This document shows positions 1 to 6,994 of a stretch of 31,248 nt of DNA, piece by piece. The notes beneath the pieces were generated by a model. The model was given only the letters and a program-made list of their open reading frames with translations. It ran no database searches and was not told where the DNA came from. Source of the DNA: an uncultured Eubacteriales bacterium (lineage in GTDB: Bacteria > Bacillota > Clostridia > Oscillospirales > Oscillospiraceae). The first letter of the stretch is position 1. Each line of letters begins with the position of its first letter. Made by a program: the position numbers and the translations under genes. The stretch covers positions 1-31,248 of the forward strand of contig UQUO01000024.1 of NCBI GenBank assembly GCA_900544295.1, in the 5' to 3' direction.

Positions 1-42
1 CCTCTCTATTCGTCGGCAGCGTCAGATGTGTATAAGAGACAG
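1..42. other. Sequencing adapter remnant (Nextera read-1 adapter and Tn5 mosaic end)
   Basis: Bases 10-42 match the 33-base Illumina Nextera transposase adapter as I know it, and bases 24-42 are its 19-base Tn5 mosaic end. The first nine bases are probably further library sequence. This is untrimmed adapter at a contig end, not genome. It adds a false C-terminal tail ending LLYTSDAADE to the minus-strand gene that runs into it, and a false MYKRQ start on the plus strand. Annotation should begin at base 43. Confidence 0.97.
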
Positions 43-662
43 CAGATAGAGTTCCACCCCGCCTTTATCGGGTCATACGGCGGGTCGCCGCCTGCGGAGA
101 CGGCGCTGCCGGCGCTGCGGCGGGCGTTCTCGTGGTCGCGCCGCTCGCGGTCGAGCTCCGAGCGGAGCTTCTCCAGCTCCGACTCCTTCTCAGCCGCCTC
201 GCGGCGGCGCAGGTGCTCGGCGTAGGCGTCAGTCAGGCTCGCCCCGCGGCGCACTTCGTCCCAGACCTCCGCCGGGATCGCGCCCTTGTCGCGCCGGAGC
301 TGCTCCGCCGCCTCGGGGAAGGCCTTCACAAAGCTCTCACAGTCGCGGCGGCGGCGCTCCGCGGGGTCGGGGTCGTAGCTCTCGCCCGAGCGCAGGGCCT
401 CCAGCTCCCGGCTCGCATCGCCCAGCTTCGAGCGGATGCGGTCGTAATCCATGCCCTTCTGCGCGAGGGCGATGACCTCCTCCCTACCCACGTTCTTCGT
501 CTCGCCCAGGTGCCGGAGCGTGAAACTCTCAGGCGCGGGCGGCTCTGGCGCGGGGTTCGCCGCGGGCTCGGCCTCGTCCGTCACGCCCTGCATCATCTCG
601 GCCACGTCCACCTGCCACTCCCCGGCCTCGGCCGCCGGGCTCTGTACCATGTTCTCTTCCAT
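43..662 (-). CDS. Phage scaffold-like protein, 3' end cut by the contig edge
   Basis: This is the last visible gene of the packaging cassette. It starts at ATG 662 with an AAAGGAA ribosome site 8 nt upstream and reads about 206 genuine residues before the adapter. The composition is acidic, charged and largely helical: a Pro/Glu/Ala-rich N-terminus, a segment around residues 46-75 (SFTLRHLGE to MDYDRIRSK), and a long coiled-coil-like Glu/Arg region near residues 155-185. Proteins of this type follow the portal gene in tailed phages and act as internal head scaffolds. The portal neighbour supports that role, but no diagnostic motif proves it. The last genuine residues (DPIKAGWNSI) may be close to the natural C-terminus. 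The residues encoded by bases 1-42 are adapter. Confidence 0.6.
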
Positions 663-677
663 ATCTCAGTTCCTTTC

Positions 678-2279
678 TCAGATTGCCGCCGCATCCTGCG
701 GTGCGCCCTGGGCGGCCCGGCGGGCGGTGATGGCGTTTATGAGGCCCTGGCGGTCCGTAATGTAGCCGTCGGGCACGCGCTCAAGGTATTCCAGCACATC
801 AATGTGTCCCTGCGCGAGGAGGTTGTCCATCGTCTGCGTGGAGGCTATCTCGCTCCAGTAGGCCGCCGCGCCGACGTCGAGCTTCAGCCGGAGCGGCAGG
901 GAGCGCAGGCCGGAGAAATCGTAGAGAACGGATATCTTCCCGTTCTCGCCCCGGGGCAGGGCCTCGCCCACAAAGTCCAGCAGCTCCTCGGATACCTCAG
1001 CCACGGGGTCAATCTCCGCCGGCCGCAGGCCGTAGTAGCCGGCCATGAAGTCGAGGTAGATGGCCCCCAGGTCCTCGATGCTCTGGTATAGGTTCTGCTT
1101 CGTTATCTCGTTGGGCGTGGAGGCGGCGCGCTGGAGGGCGATGATAGCGGAGGTGTTGTCCGGCTTCGCCTCGCCTAGGGCGACGCTGGTCGCGCCGAGG
1201 TTCGTCTGCGTGAGGCTCTGCGTCAGCTCGATAAACTGCGCTATCTGCGGCGAGATCTGCGCCGGACCGAGCACGCGGGCCACGCTGTCCACGCCCCCGC
1301 CGTTCACGCCTATGGCCCGGCCTATGCCGTTGTCCCAGCGCGGGATGCGGGTCTTGTCGTAGACGATCTTCGGATATGCCGTGGCCATGAGGGATATCAT
1401 GCTCATGGCAAAGAGCTTGTTGATGTAGATCTGGTTCGGGATGAGGCCCGTTATCATGGCCTGGCCGTGGTAGCTGTCCTGGACGTAGTCCCAGCACAGC
1501 CAGGTGACGGGGTAGAGCCTGAGGCCCAGGTCCCAGGGTTTGCGCACCATTACGCCGCGGGCGCACTCGCAGCCCCAGACGCTGCCGGTCCTCTCGTCCT
1601 TCCAGAGGCGGAGGATGACGGTGGTCTTTTCGCCCGTGTCCTTGTAGGCGTCCATGAGCTGCTCGTCCGTGTCCTCCTTGATAGACTCCCAGTCGGCGCA
1701 GCCGAGCCTTCTCGCCCGCTCTCGCAGGCTCTCCGTCATCTCGCGGCGCTTTATGAGTATGTAGGGCTGGCTCTGGACCTGCCTGTCCGCGGGGTTGCCG
1801 AAGCCTATGCGCGTGTTCTGGACTATCTCGGTGACGAGCGCGCCCCGGCGGCCGTCGCCGGCGTCGGCCTCGGCGTTCCACCAGGTGTAGGTGGCCCCGT
1901 CGCCGTCCACGGCGGCGTTGCGCATATACTCCTTGAGCAGCCAGGTCAGCTTGTTGCGCTCGAATAGGGCCTCAAACTCGGCGTTTATGACATCGCAGGC
2001 CCGGCGCAGTCCCCTGTCCCCCGCGCCGGAGGGCAGGGGCGAGCACTTCAGCTTCAGCTGGTCGCTCGTTATCGAGGCCACGGTGAAGAGGGTGACGCGC
2101 TTGAGGAAGTTAAAGACCGGCGTGGGCAGACCGTTGGACTCGACGCCCTCCCACTGTTTGCCTATGAAGAAGTTTTCGTTCACCCTCACAGTGTCGTCGA
2201 GCTGTATGCTGTCGTTGTAGGCGAGCATCTTCTCGTACTCGCGCCAGACGGCGTCGGCTGTAAGCTCCTTTGGCTTCAT
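678..2279 (-). CDS. Phage portal protein
   Basis: This 533-residue protein is predicted to be the dodecameric portal, the ring at one head vertex through which DNA is packaged by the terminase and ejected. The N-terminal region (VWREYEKML, then NENFFIGKQWEG around residues 34-45) is typical of portal proteins of siphovirus/podovirus prophages in Clostridia. The following hydrophobic and Trp-rich segments and the Gln/Thr-rich helix region around residues 345-390 also fit. The length is normal for the family. The start at ATG 2279 has GAGGAGG 7 nt upstream, and the stop of the preceding gene lies 2 nt before it, so the genes are translationally linked. Its place after the large terminase is the canonical phage order. 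The call rests on overall pattern and synteny, because portals lack short invariant motifs. Confidence 0.85.
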   Translation of the reverse strand: MKPKELTADAVWREYEKMLAYNDSIQLDDTVRVNENFFIGKQWEGVESNGLPTPVFNFLKRVTLFTVASITSDQLKLKCSPLPSGAGDRGLRRACDVINAEFEALFERNKLTWLLKEYMRNAAVDGDGATYTWWNAEADAGDGRRGALVTEIVQNTRIGFGNPADRQVQSQPYILIKRREMTESLRERARRLGCADWESIKEDTDEQLMDAYKDTGEKTTVILRLWKDERTGSVWGCECARGVMVRKPWDLGLRLYPVTWLCWDYVQDSYHGQAMITGLIPNQIYINKLFAMSMISLMATAYPKIVYDKTRIPRWDNGIGRAIGVNGGGVDSVARVLGPAQISPQIAQFIELTQSLTQTNLGATSVALGEAKPDNTSAIIALQRAASTPNEITKQNLYQSIEDLGAIYLDFMAGYYGLRPAEIDPVAEVSEELLDFVGEALPRGENGKISVLYDFSGLRSLPLRLKLDVGAAAYWSEIASTQTMDNLLAQGHIDVLEYLERVPDGYITDRQGLINAITARRAAQGAPQDAAAI

Positions 2280-2281
2280 GC

Positions 2282-2530
2282 TCAGGCCTCCTCTCCGGGC
2301 CTGCGGCGCATGTCGTCCAGGCCGTAGGCGAGTATGCCGGAGAGCGCCTCCTCAAAGCGGCGCTGCTCCCGGAGCGCGCGCTCGCGCAGCTCCTCCTGCG
2401 CGGCGGGCGGGACCGGCGCGCGCTGGGCTTCCATGGCCTCAAGCGCCCTCAGGCAGCGCGCCAGGGAGAGCGCCGCAGCCACGCTGGCCGCCGCGCAGCA
2501 GAGCGCGGCGATGAGCAGAAAAATTTCCAT
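2282..2530 (-). CDS. Small membrane-anchored protein between terminase and portal genes
   Basis: I do not recognise this 82-residue protein. One N-terminal hydrophobic segment (about residues 2-25, MEIFLLIAALCC onward) is followed by a highly charged helical tail rich in Arg, Glu and Ala, ending RRRPGEEA. An upstream in-frame ATG at 2554 would add eight residues, but ATG 2530 is preferred because AGGAGG lies 7 nt before it (2537-2543). It begins 20 nt after the large terminase stop and ends 2 nt before the portal start, so it is part of the head operon. A phage head-module accessory or membrane-attached factor is possible, but no function can be assigned. Confidence 0.65.
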   Translation of the reverse strand: MEIFLLIAALCCAAASVAAALSLARCLRALEAMEAQRAPVPPAAQEELRERALREQRRFEEALSGILAYGLDDMRRRPGEEA

Positions 2531-2550
2531 TTCCAGACCTCCTGAAATAT

Positions 2551-3933
2551 TCAAAATTGCAGATATCCTCTCATCGGGCTGCCGCCGGTCATGAAGTCGT
2601 CATATTCCTCCAGCGGCTCGCCCTCGTCCTCGCGCGAGGGGGCCGGCCCTGCGGCCTCGGCGGCGAGGGTTCGGCTGATGCAGAAATAGCGCACGGCGTC
2701 CACGCGGTGGGTGACGTCGTGGGGTTCGCGGGCGCAGTCGTTGGGGTTTTCCTCGTCCGCCTGGATGTCGCGCAGGTCCTCGATGGTCCGCTTGCAGTTT
2801 TTGAAAAAGACCAGCATGGGCCGTCCGTCGTCCCGGCGGGCCAGGGCCTCCTTTATGAGCAGATGTCCCTGCACGCGGTTGTTGTCGGCCTTCACGATGG
2901 GCACTCCGTTTTCCATGAAGATCTCGGCCATGGTGCGGCCCGTGTCCTTCTGCCGGTTCCACATGTCCGGCGGCGCGAAGGTTATCTCGATGCGCTCGCC
3001 GGGCAGGGTGTGGGAGAGCATGGCCTCCGCCGCCTCGCGGACGATGAGGCCGGGGGCGGAAAACTCGCGGTACATCCAGCTGCGCCCCTCCCCGTCCACG
3101 GCAAACCACGCGCAGGCGAACATGTCGAGCCCGTAGTCGAAGGCGCGGTAGCGCTTCCAGGACGCGGGCAGGGCAAAGGGCTCCGCCACATGCGCCGCCT
3201 CGGAAAACTCGGGGAAATAGTTCCCGCCCAGCGAATCCCATTCGCCGTAGCGGTAGGCCCGGCGCAGGTTCTCCGGCATGGATGCGAGCATGCGCAGGTA
3301 GGCTGGCGAGGAGCGCAGCAGCGCCGTGTTGTCCTCCACCGTGGCGGGTATGAAGACGTAGTCGTCCGGGTTTTCGCTCGCCTCGGGGTCGTCCGGGTCG
3401 GTGATGAAGTCGCGGTCGATGAAGAGGCGCTTCACCCAGCGGTGGCCCACGCCTCCGGGGTTGCAGGTGATGTACATGCGCTTGGGGAAGTCGTTCACTC
3501 CGCGCAGCAGGCCGCCCAGGAACTGAAAGCTGCGCCAGGTGAACTGCGTCGCCTCGTCGAGGAAGATCCAGTCGTACTCCTGGCCGTTGTACTCCAGCTC
3601 CGAGGTCTCGCCGGCCCAGTGGCCGAAATGGATGAGGCTGCCGTTGGCGAAATAGATGGAGCGCAGGGAGCCGTTGTAGCTGCAAAACTCGGGGTTTATC
3701 ATCTTGAGCATGGGCTCTATGTGGTTCGACTGCAGCTCCGGGTAGGTGCGCCGGAGAATGAGGATGCGGATGCCGGCGTAGTTGTAGGCGCCGAGCAGGG
3801 CCTTGGTGCGCACGGCCCAGGTCTTGCCGCCGCCCTTCGCGCCCCCGTAGGCCGTGTAAAGACTGCGGGAGGCGAAGAACAGCTTTTGCTTGGGGTTGGC
3901 CTCGCCGGGGTCCCAGACATATTCTCCCGTCAT
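2551..3933 (-). CDS. terL: Phage terminase large subunit
   Basis: This 460-residue protein is the ATPase-nuclease motor that cuts concatemeric phage DNA and pumps it through the portal. The N-terminal ATPase has a Walker A loop at residues 30-38 (GGAKGGGKT) and a Walker B strand with catalytic Glu at 121-127 (DWIFLDE). A coupling-type TCNPGG motif lies at 156-161. The C-terminal RNase H-like nuclease begins near Asp266 (AFDYGLD) and includes a late acidic residue in VDAVRYF. Both halves look intact and the length is normal. Its ATG overlaps the stop of the small subunit by ATGA, showing translational coupling. The identification is secure; the packaging strategy (pac or cos) cannot be read from this. 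Confidence 0.95.
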   Translation of the reverse strand: MTGEYVWDPGEANPKQKLFFASRSLYTAYGGAKGGGKTWAVRTKALLGAYNYAGIRILILRRTYPELQSNHIEPMLKMINPEFCSYNGSLRSIYFANGSLIHFGHWAGETSELEYNGQEYDWIFLDEATQFTWRSFQFLGGLLRGVNDFPKRMYITCNPGGVGHRWVKRLFIDRDFITDPDDPEASENPDDYVFIPATVEDNTALLRSSPAYLRMLASMPENLRRAYRYGEWDSLGGNYFPEFSEAAHVAEPFALPASWKRYRAFDYGLDMFACAWFAVDGEGRSWMYREFSAPGLIVREAAEAMLSHTLPGERIEITFAPPDMWNRQKDTGRTMAEIFMENGVPIVKADNNRVQGHLLIKEALARRDDGRPMLVFFKNCKRTIEDLRDIQADEENPNDCAREPHDVTHRVDAVRYFCISRTLAAEAAGPAPSREDEGEPLEEYDDFMTGGSPMRGYLQF

Positions 3934-4295
3934 TCTGCGGCCCCGCTTCCAACGCCTTCGAGCCTTATGACAAGCCTTTTCTCCGAGCCGGCGCCCGCCT
4001 TGTCGGCATACCCGCCGTTTTTCTCCTGCTTGAGCGCGTTCATGCAGCCCGTAGCGCGGCCCGACTCGGTGACCATCTGGTTTTCGAGCCAGTCCATGCG
4101 CCGGAGCCTCGCGCGCTCAAGCTCGGGACGGTAGCGCCCGTCCTCCATGCGCTCGGCGTATTCCGCCTCGCTCATACCGAGCTCCAGCAGCATGCCCGCC
4201 TCCGTGGGGAAGCGCCCCTCGGCCTCCCGGCGCGAGAAATAGCGCTCTATCCGTTCGCGGAGCTGCTGCGCCGTCTCCTTCTTCGGCCTTGCCAA
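3930..4295 (-). CDS. Phage terminase small subunit-like protein
   Basis: I place the start at TTG 4295, which gives 121 residues beginning (M)ARPKKETAQQL. A GGAGGTGAGG ribosome site precedes it at 4298-4308. Reading on to the ATG at 4481 would run back through the ilvA terminator and into the ilvA 3' end, so it is rejected. The protein is basic at the N-terminus, then helical with a likely DNA-binding segment (RFPTEAGMLLELGMSEAEYAERM), as in small terminases that recognise the packaging site. It overlaps the large terminase start by ATGA, and this adjacency is the main support. A possible -10 (TATATT, 4320-4325) lies just upstream with a weak -35, so the cassette may have its own promoter. 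Confidence 0.75.
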   Translation of the reverse strand: MARPKKETAQQLRERIERYFSRREAEGRFPTEAGMLLELGMSEAEYAERMEDGRYRPELERARLRRMDWLENQMVTESGRATGCMNALKQEKNGGYADKAGAGSEKRLVIRLEGVGSGAAE

Positions 4296-4357
4296 ATCCT
4301 CACCTCCCGACGAGGCGCCAATATACAGGCTTTCAAAAAAAGCGAAAGGGCGTTTGC

Positions 4358-4396
4358 AAAAAAAAATTTCCCCGGGCGCCGAAGCGTCCGGGGAAA
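4358..4396 (-). terminator. Intrinsic terminator of ilvA
   Basis: Bases 4368-4395 form a 12-bp stem (one G-U pair) with a 4-base loop. Read on the minus strand it is followed by AAA and nine T residues (4358-4366). It lies 27 nt past the ilvA stop and separates ilvA from the phage-like terminase genes. Confidence 0.92.
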
Positions 4397-4422
4397 GCTC
4401 AAATATTCGGTTTTCCGGGGCC

Positions 4423-5631
4423 TCATTCCGTCGCGGCGTCGTAGCCCTCGGCGGCAAGGCGCGCGAGCAGCGCGTCCCCATGCTCCTGTCCGCCCACCTC
4501 GCAGGCGATGTGGACGAGTATCTCGCTCGGGGAGAGGCTGGGGCAGAGCCTGTCGTGGTTTATCGTCATAATGTTCGCGCCTGTGTCTGCTATAATGTGG
4601 AGCAGGCGCATGAGGCTGCCCGGCGAGTCCGGCAGGCGGGTGGCGAATTTGATGCGCCTGTGCCGCGAGACGAGGCCGAGCTCTATGACCCTGTGGATGA
4701 AGCTGACGTCGATGTTGCCGCCGGAGAGCAGGCAGACGGTCTTGCGGTCAGCCGTTTCGATCTTCCCGGCGAGGACGGCGGCAAGGGAGCTCGCGCCCGA
4801 GGGCTCTACTATCTGCTTCGTGCGCTCCATGAGCAACAGTATCGCGGCGGAGATGTCGTTGTCCGAGACGGTGACGAGGTCGTCGGCGTATTTCATGATC
4901 TCGGCCACGGTCTTCTCGCCGGGGCACTTGACGGCTATGCCGTCCGCAATGGTGGAGACGCGCTCGCTCTCGACGCGCTTGCCCTCGTGGAAGCTGCGGA
5001 AGACGGCGTTTGCGCCCTCGGCCTGGACGCCGACGACGCGCACGCGGGGGTTGGCCTGCTTGATGCAGGCGGACATGCCCGCCAGCAGCCCGCCGCCCCC
5101 GACGGGGACGGCGACGGTGTCCACCGTGGGCAGGACGCTGAGTATCTCAAGGCCGACTGTCCCCTGCCCGGCCATCACCTCGTAGTCGTCGAAGGGGTGC
5201 AGGAAGGTCGCTCCCTCTTCGCGGCAGATCTCCATGGCCTTTTCGTAGGCGTCGTCATAGCAGTCGCCGCAGAGAACGACGCGCGCGCCGTAGCCCTCCG
5301 TGGCCTGCACCTTGGCTATGGGCGCAGCCTTGGGCATGACGATCGTGGCGGGGATGCCATGGCTGTGCGCGGCGAAGGCCACGCCCTGGGCGTGGTTGCC
5401 GGCGGAGGAGGCCACGACGGGTCCGCTCTCGCCCCGCTCTATGAGGGCGCCTATCTTGTTTGCCGCGCCCCTTATTTTGAAGGAGCCGGTCTTCTGCCTG
5501 TTCTCGCACTTCATCCAGACCTCCCCGCCCGCCATGGCGGAGAAGGTGGAGCTGTAGTCGAGCTCCGTCTTGTGTATGATGCCCTCGAGCCGCCGCGCGG
5601 CCCGCTCAAAGTCCCTGAGTGAAAGTTCCAA
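4423..5631 (-). CDS. ilvA: Threonine ammonia-lyase (threonine dehydratase) with C-terminal ACT domain
   Basis: This 402-residue PLP enzyme deaminates L-threonine to 2-oxobutanoate, feeding isoleucine synthesis or threonine catabolism. The catalytic lysine is Lys52 in KTGSFKIRGA, SAGNHAQG (76-83) binds substrate, and the glycine loop GGGG (178-181) binds PLP phosphate. Residues from about 326 (RIKFATRLPDSPGSLMRLL) form a single ACT domain, the short form seen in many Bacillota. ACT domains usually sense amino acids, so isoleucine or valine control is plausible but not shown. I start at TTG 5631, with GGGAGG about 9 nt upstream; the upstream ATG at 5820 would run through the promoter. The biosynthetic and catabolic roles cannot be separated by sequence alone. 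It is flanked on both sides by phage-like genes. Confidence 0.93.
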   Translation of the reverse strand: MELSLRDFERAARRLEGIIHKTELDYSSTFSAMAGGEVWMKCENRQKTGSFKIRGAANKIGALIERGESGPVVASSAGNHAQGVAFAAHSHGIPATIVMPKAAPIAKVQATEGYGARVVLCGDCYDDAYEKAMEICREEGATFLHPFDDYEVMAGQGTVGLEILSVLPTVDTVAVPVGGGGLLAGMSACIKQANPRVRVVGVQAEGANAVFRSFHEGKRVESERVSTIADGIAVKCPGEKTVAEIMKYADDLVTVSDNDISAAILLLMERTKQIVEPSGASSLAAVLAGKIETADRKTVCLLSGGNIDVSFIHRVIELGLVSRHRRIKFATRLPDSPGSLMRLLHIIADTGANIMTINHDRLCPSLSPSEILVHIACEVGGQEHGDALLARLAAEGYDAATE

Positions 5632-5646
5632 ACCGTTTCGCCTCCC

Positions 5647-5667
5647 AAAAAACCGCGCGCCGCGCGG
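5647..5667 (-). promoter_or_regulatory. Terminator-like hairpin in the ilvA leader
   Basis: On the minus strand a perfect 6-bp GC stem (CCGCGC / GCGCGG, 3-nt loop, 5653-5667) is followed at once by six T residues (5647-5652). It sits between the predicted transcription start (about 5679) and the ilvA ribosome site. This could be an attenuator or only a stabilising 5' structure. The leader is too short (about 48 nt) to hold an obvious leader peptide. Confidence 0.45.
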
Positions 5668-5685
5668 CAAATTTACCCTGCTTTT

Positions 5686-5714
5686 ATAATAGTCTACGCC
5701 CGGCCCCAAGTCAA
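5686..5714 (-). promoter_or_regulatory. Sigma-A promoter of ilvA
   Basis: On the minus strand a -35 TTGACT (5709-5714) lies exactly 17 bp from a -10 TATTAT (5686-5691). Transcription would start near 5679, about 48 nt before the ilvA start codon. Confidence 0.85.
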
Positions 5715-5810
5715 CAGGCAGCGGCGCGCGAAAAAAATCTCCCGCGCCCTTGCGAAAGCTGTGAAAGCCGCTATATTTCATGCTCATCATGAAAAACAGG
5801 AGGCAACAGC

Positions 5811-6761
5811 ATGGCCGCATACGACAAGAATCTGGACTATTCCGACCTCATAGCCGCCGAGGCCGCGAAGGGCGCAAACGCCGACCGGGCGCTGCTCGCC
5901 GAGCTCGAAGCCGCGCGCAACGCCAAGATCGCGGGCGAGGGCCTGGACTACGCGCAGACGAACGTCTACACCCAGGAGTTTTCCTCTCCCCCGCACTACT
6001 ACACCGCCGAGGACCACAGCGACTACATAAACGAGATCTACGCCGCGGCGGAGCGCCAGGCTCTGGCCGCCCTGGAGGGGGCCTACACGGAACAGCTGGC
6101 CGCCTTCGACAGCGAGGCCGCCGCCCTTCCCGGGACCTACCGCGAGGCCAAAAACCGCGCCGCAGCCGACGCCGCCGTCACCCAGCAGAGCATGAACGAG
6201 CGCTTCACTGCCTCGGGCCTTAACAGCGGCGCGCAGGGCCAGGCGGCTCTGGCCCTCGGCATCGCGGCTCAGGGCTCCATGGCCGCCCTGGACGCCGAAG
6301 AGGCCCGGAGCCTGGCCGAGCTGGAAAGCCGGCGCGCCCAGGTGAAGGCGCAGTATCAGAACGCCGTGGCCCAGGCCATCGCCCAGAACGAGATAGAGCG
6401 CGCCAACGCCCTCTATCAGGAGGCTGTCCGCGTGGACAACAGCTTCGCCGTCCTGGACTCCGAGACCCTGGAGCTGCTGACGACCCCGAAAGCCGCGGCC
6501 CAGACGTCCTCCTCATCCTCATCCTACGTTCCCTCCTCCTCAACCGCCGCCCTCAGCGGCTATGACAAGCTCAGCGCCCAGCTCGGCGCCGCAAAAACCA
6601 CCTCCTCTAAGCTGGCGCTCATCCAGAACGCCCTCAGCGCCGGGAGCATAAACTCCTACGAGGCCGGCCTGCTCCGCGCGAAGTACGGCCTGCCCTCGGT
6701 CTCAATCACAAAGCCTGCCTCCGGCGGCGGCAGCGGCAAAGTCACTGCCACCACCAAGTAG
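5811..6761 (+). CDS. Ala-rich, coiled-coil protein, probably phage-derived
   Basis: I cannot give this 316-residue protein a function. It starts at ATG 5811 with AGGAGG (5798-5803) 7 nt upstream. The body is Ala/Glu/Gln-rich and helical, with a distinctive stretch around residues 130-160 (ERFTASGLNSGAQGQAALAL), then ARSLAELESRR and AQYQNAVAQAIAQNE heptad-like segments. A Ser run lies near residues 233-245, and a C-terminal domain begins about residue 247 (YDKLSAQLGAA). I recall similar LNSG-GQAALA proteins near head or tail genes of Clostridia prophages, which would make it a virion or ejection protein. That is memory of a pattern, not a search result. It has no signal peptide or membrane span. 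It diverges from ilvA, opposite in strand to the terminase-portal cassette. Confidence 0.7.
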   Translation: MAAYDKNLDYSDLIAAEAAKGANADRALLAELEAARNAKIAGEGLDYAQTNVYTQEFSSPPHYYTAEDHSDYINEIYAAAERQALAALEGAYTEQLAAFDSEAAALPGTYREAKNRAAADAAVTQQSMNERFTASGLNSGAQGQAALALGIAAQGSMAALDAEEARSLAELESRRAQVKAQYQNAVAQAIAQNEIERANALYQEAVRVDNSFAVLDSETLELLTTPKAAAQTSSSSSSYVPSSSTAALSGYDKLSAQLGAAKTTSSKLALIQNALSAGSINSYEAGLLRAKYGLPSVSITKPASGGGSGKVTATTK

Positions 6762-6901
6762 GCCCGCGCCGCCTGGTCAGTTCAGCCACACTCCTCCGGC
6801 GGGACCTCCTTGCGGCGCGGCGCCTTGTCTTTGGTCTGACCTGATTCGGATACCCGTCAATCTGGCCAGACCACAGCCCTGTGATTTGGAGAAGCTCCCA
6901 A

Positions 6902-6930
6902 TTGTCAATCGGCTGACAAATGTCTAAAAT
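6902..6930 (+). promoter_or_regulatory. Promoter of the CoA-transferase gene with overlapping inverted repeat
   Basis: A -35 TTGTCA (6902-6907) and -10 TAAAAT (6925-6930) are 17 bp apart. A perfect dyad, TTGTCA-N6-TGACAA (6902-6919), covers the -35 and half the spacer, where a repressor would block polymerase. The regulator is unknown. Confidence 0.75.
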
Positions 6931-6937
6931 TAAGGTT

Positions 6938-6957
6938 GGCAGGCGGTGCCGCCTGCC
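6938..6957 (+). repeat. Perfect hairpin at the 5' end of the CoA-transferase transcript
   Basis: A 9-bp GC-rich stem (GGCAGGCGG / CCGCCTGCC, 2-nt gap) begins at or next to the predicted transcription start (about 6937). It may stabilise the mRNA or be a second operator. No U-tract follows, so it is not a terminator. The remainder of 6762-6901 shows no gene, only GC-rich imperfect inverted repeats. Confidence 0.6.
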
Positions 6958-6994
6958 TAATAGTTGCGGAAACACCGCGGGAGGAGAGCTGAAA

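Noticed and set aside
132..1091. Plus-strand open frame opposite the scaffold and portal genes (319 codons)
   Set aside because: No start signal or domain, and it crosses the boundary of two good phage genes.
2557..4134. Long plus-strand open frame opposite the terminase genes (525 codons)
   Set aside because: It is antisense to terL and terS, has no ribosome site or domain, and its Gly/Val/His-rich composition is typical of a GC-rich shadow frame.
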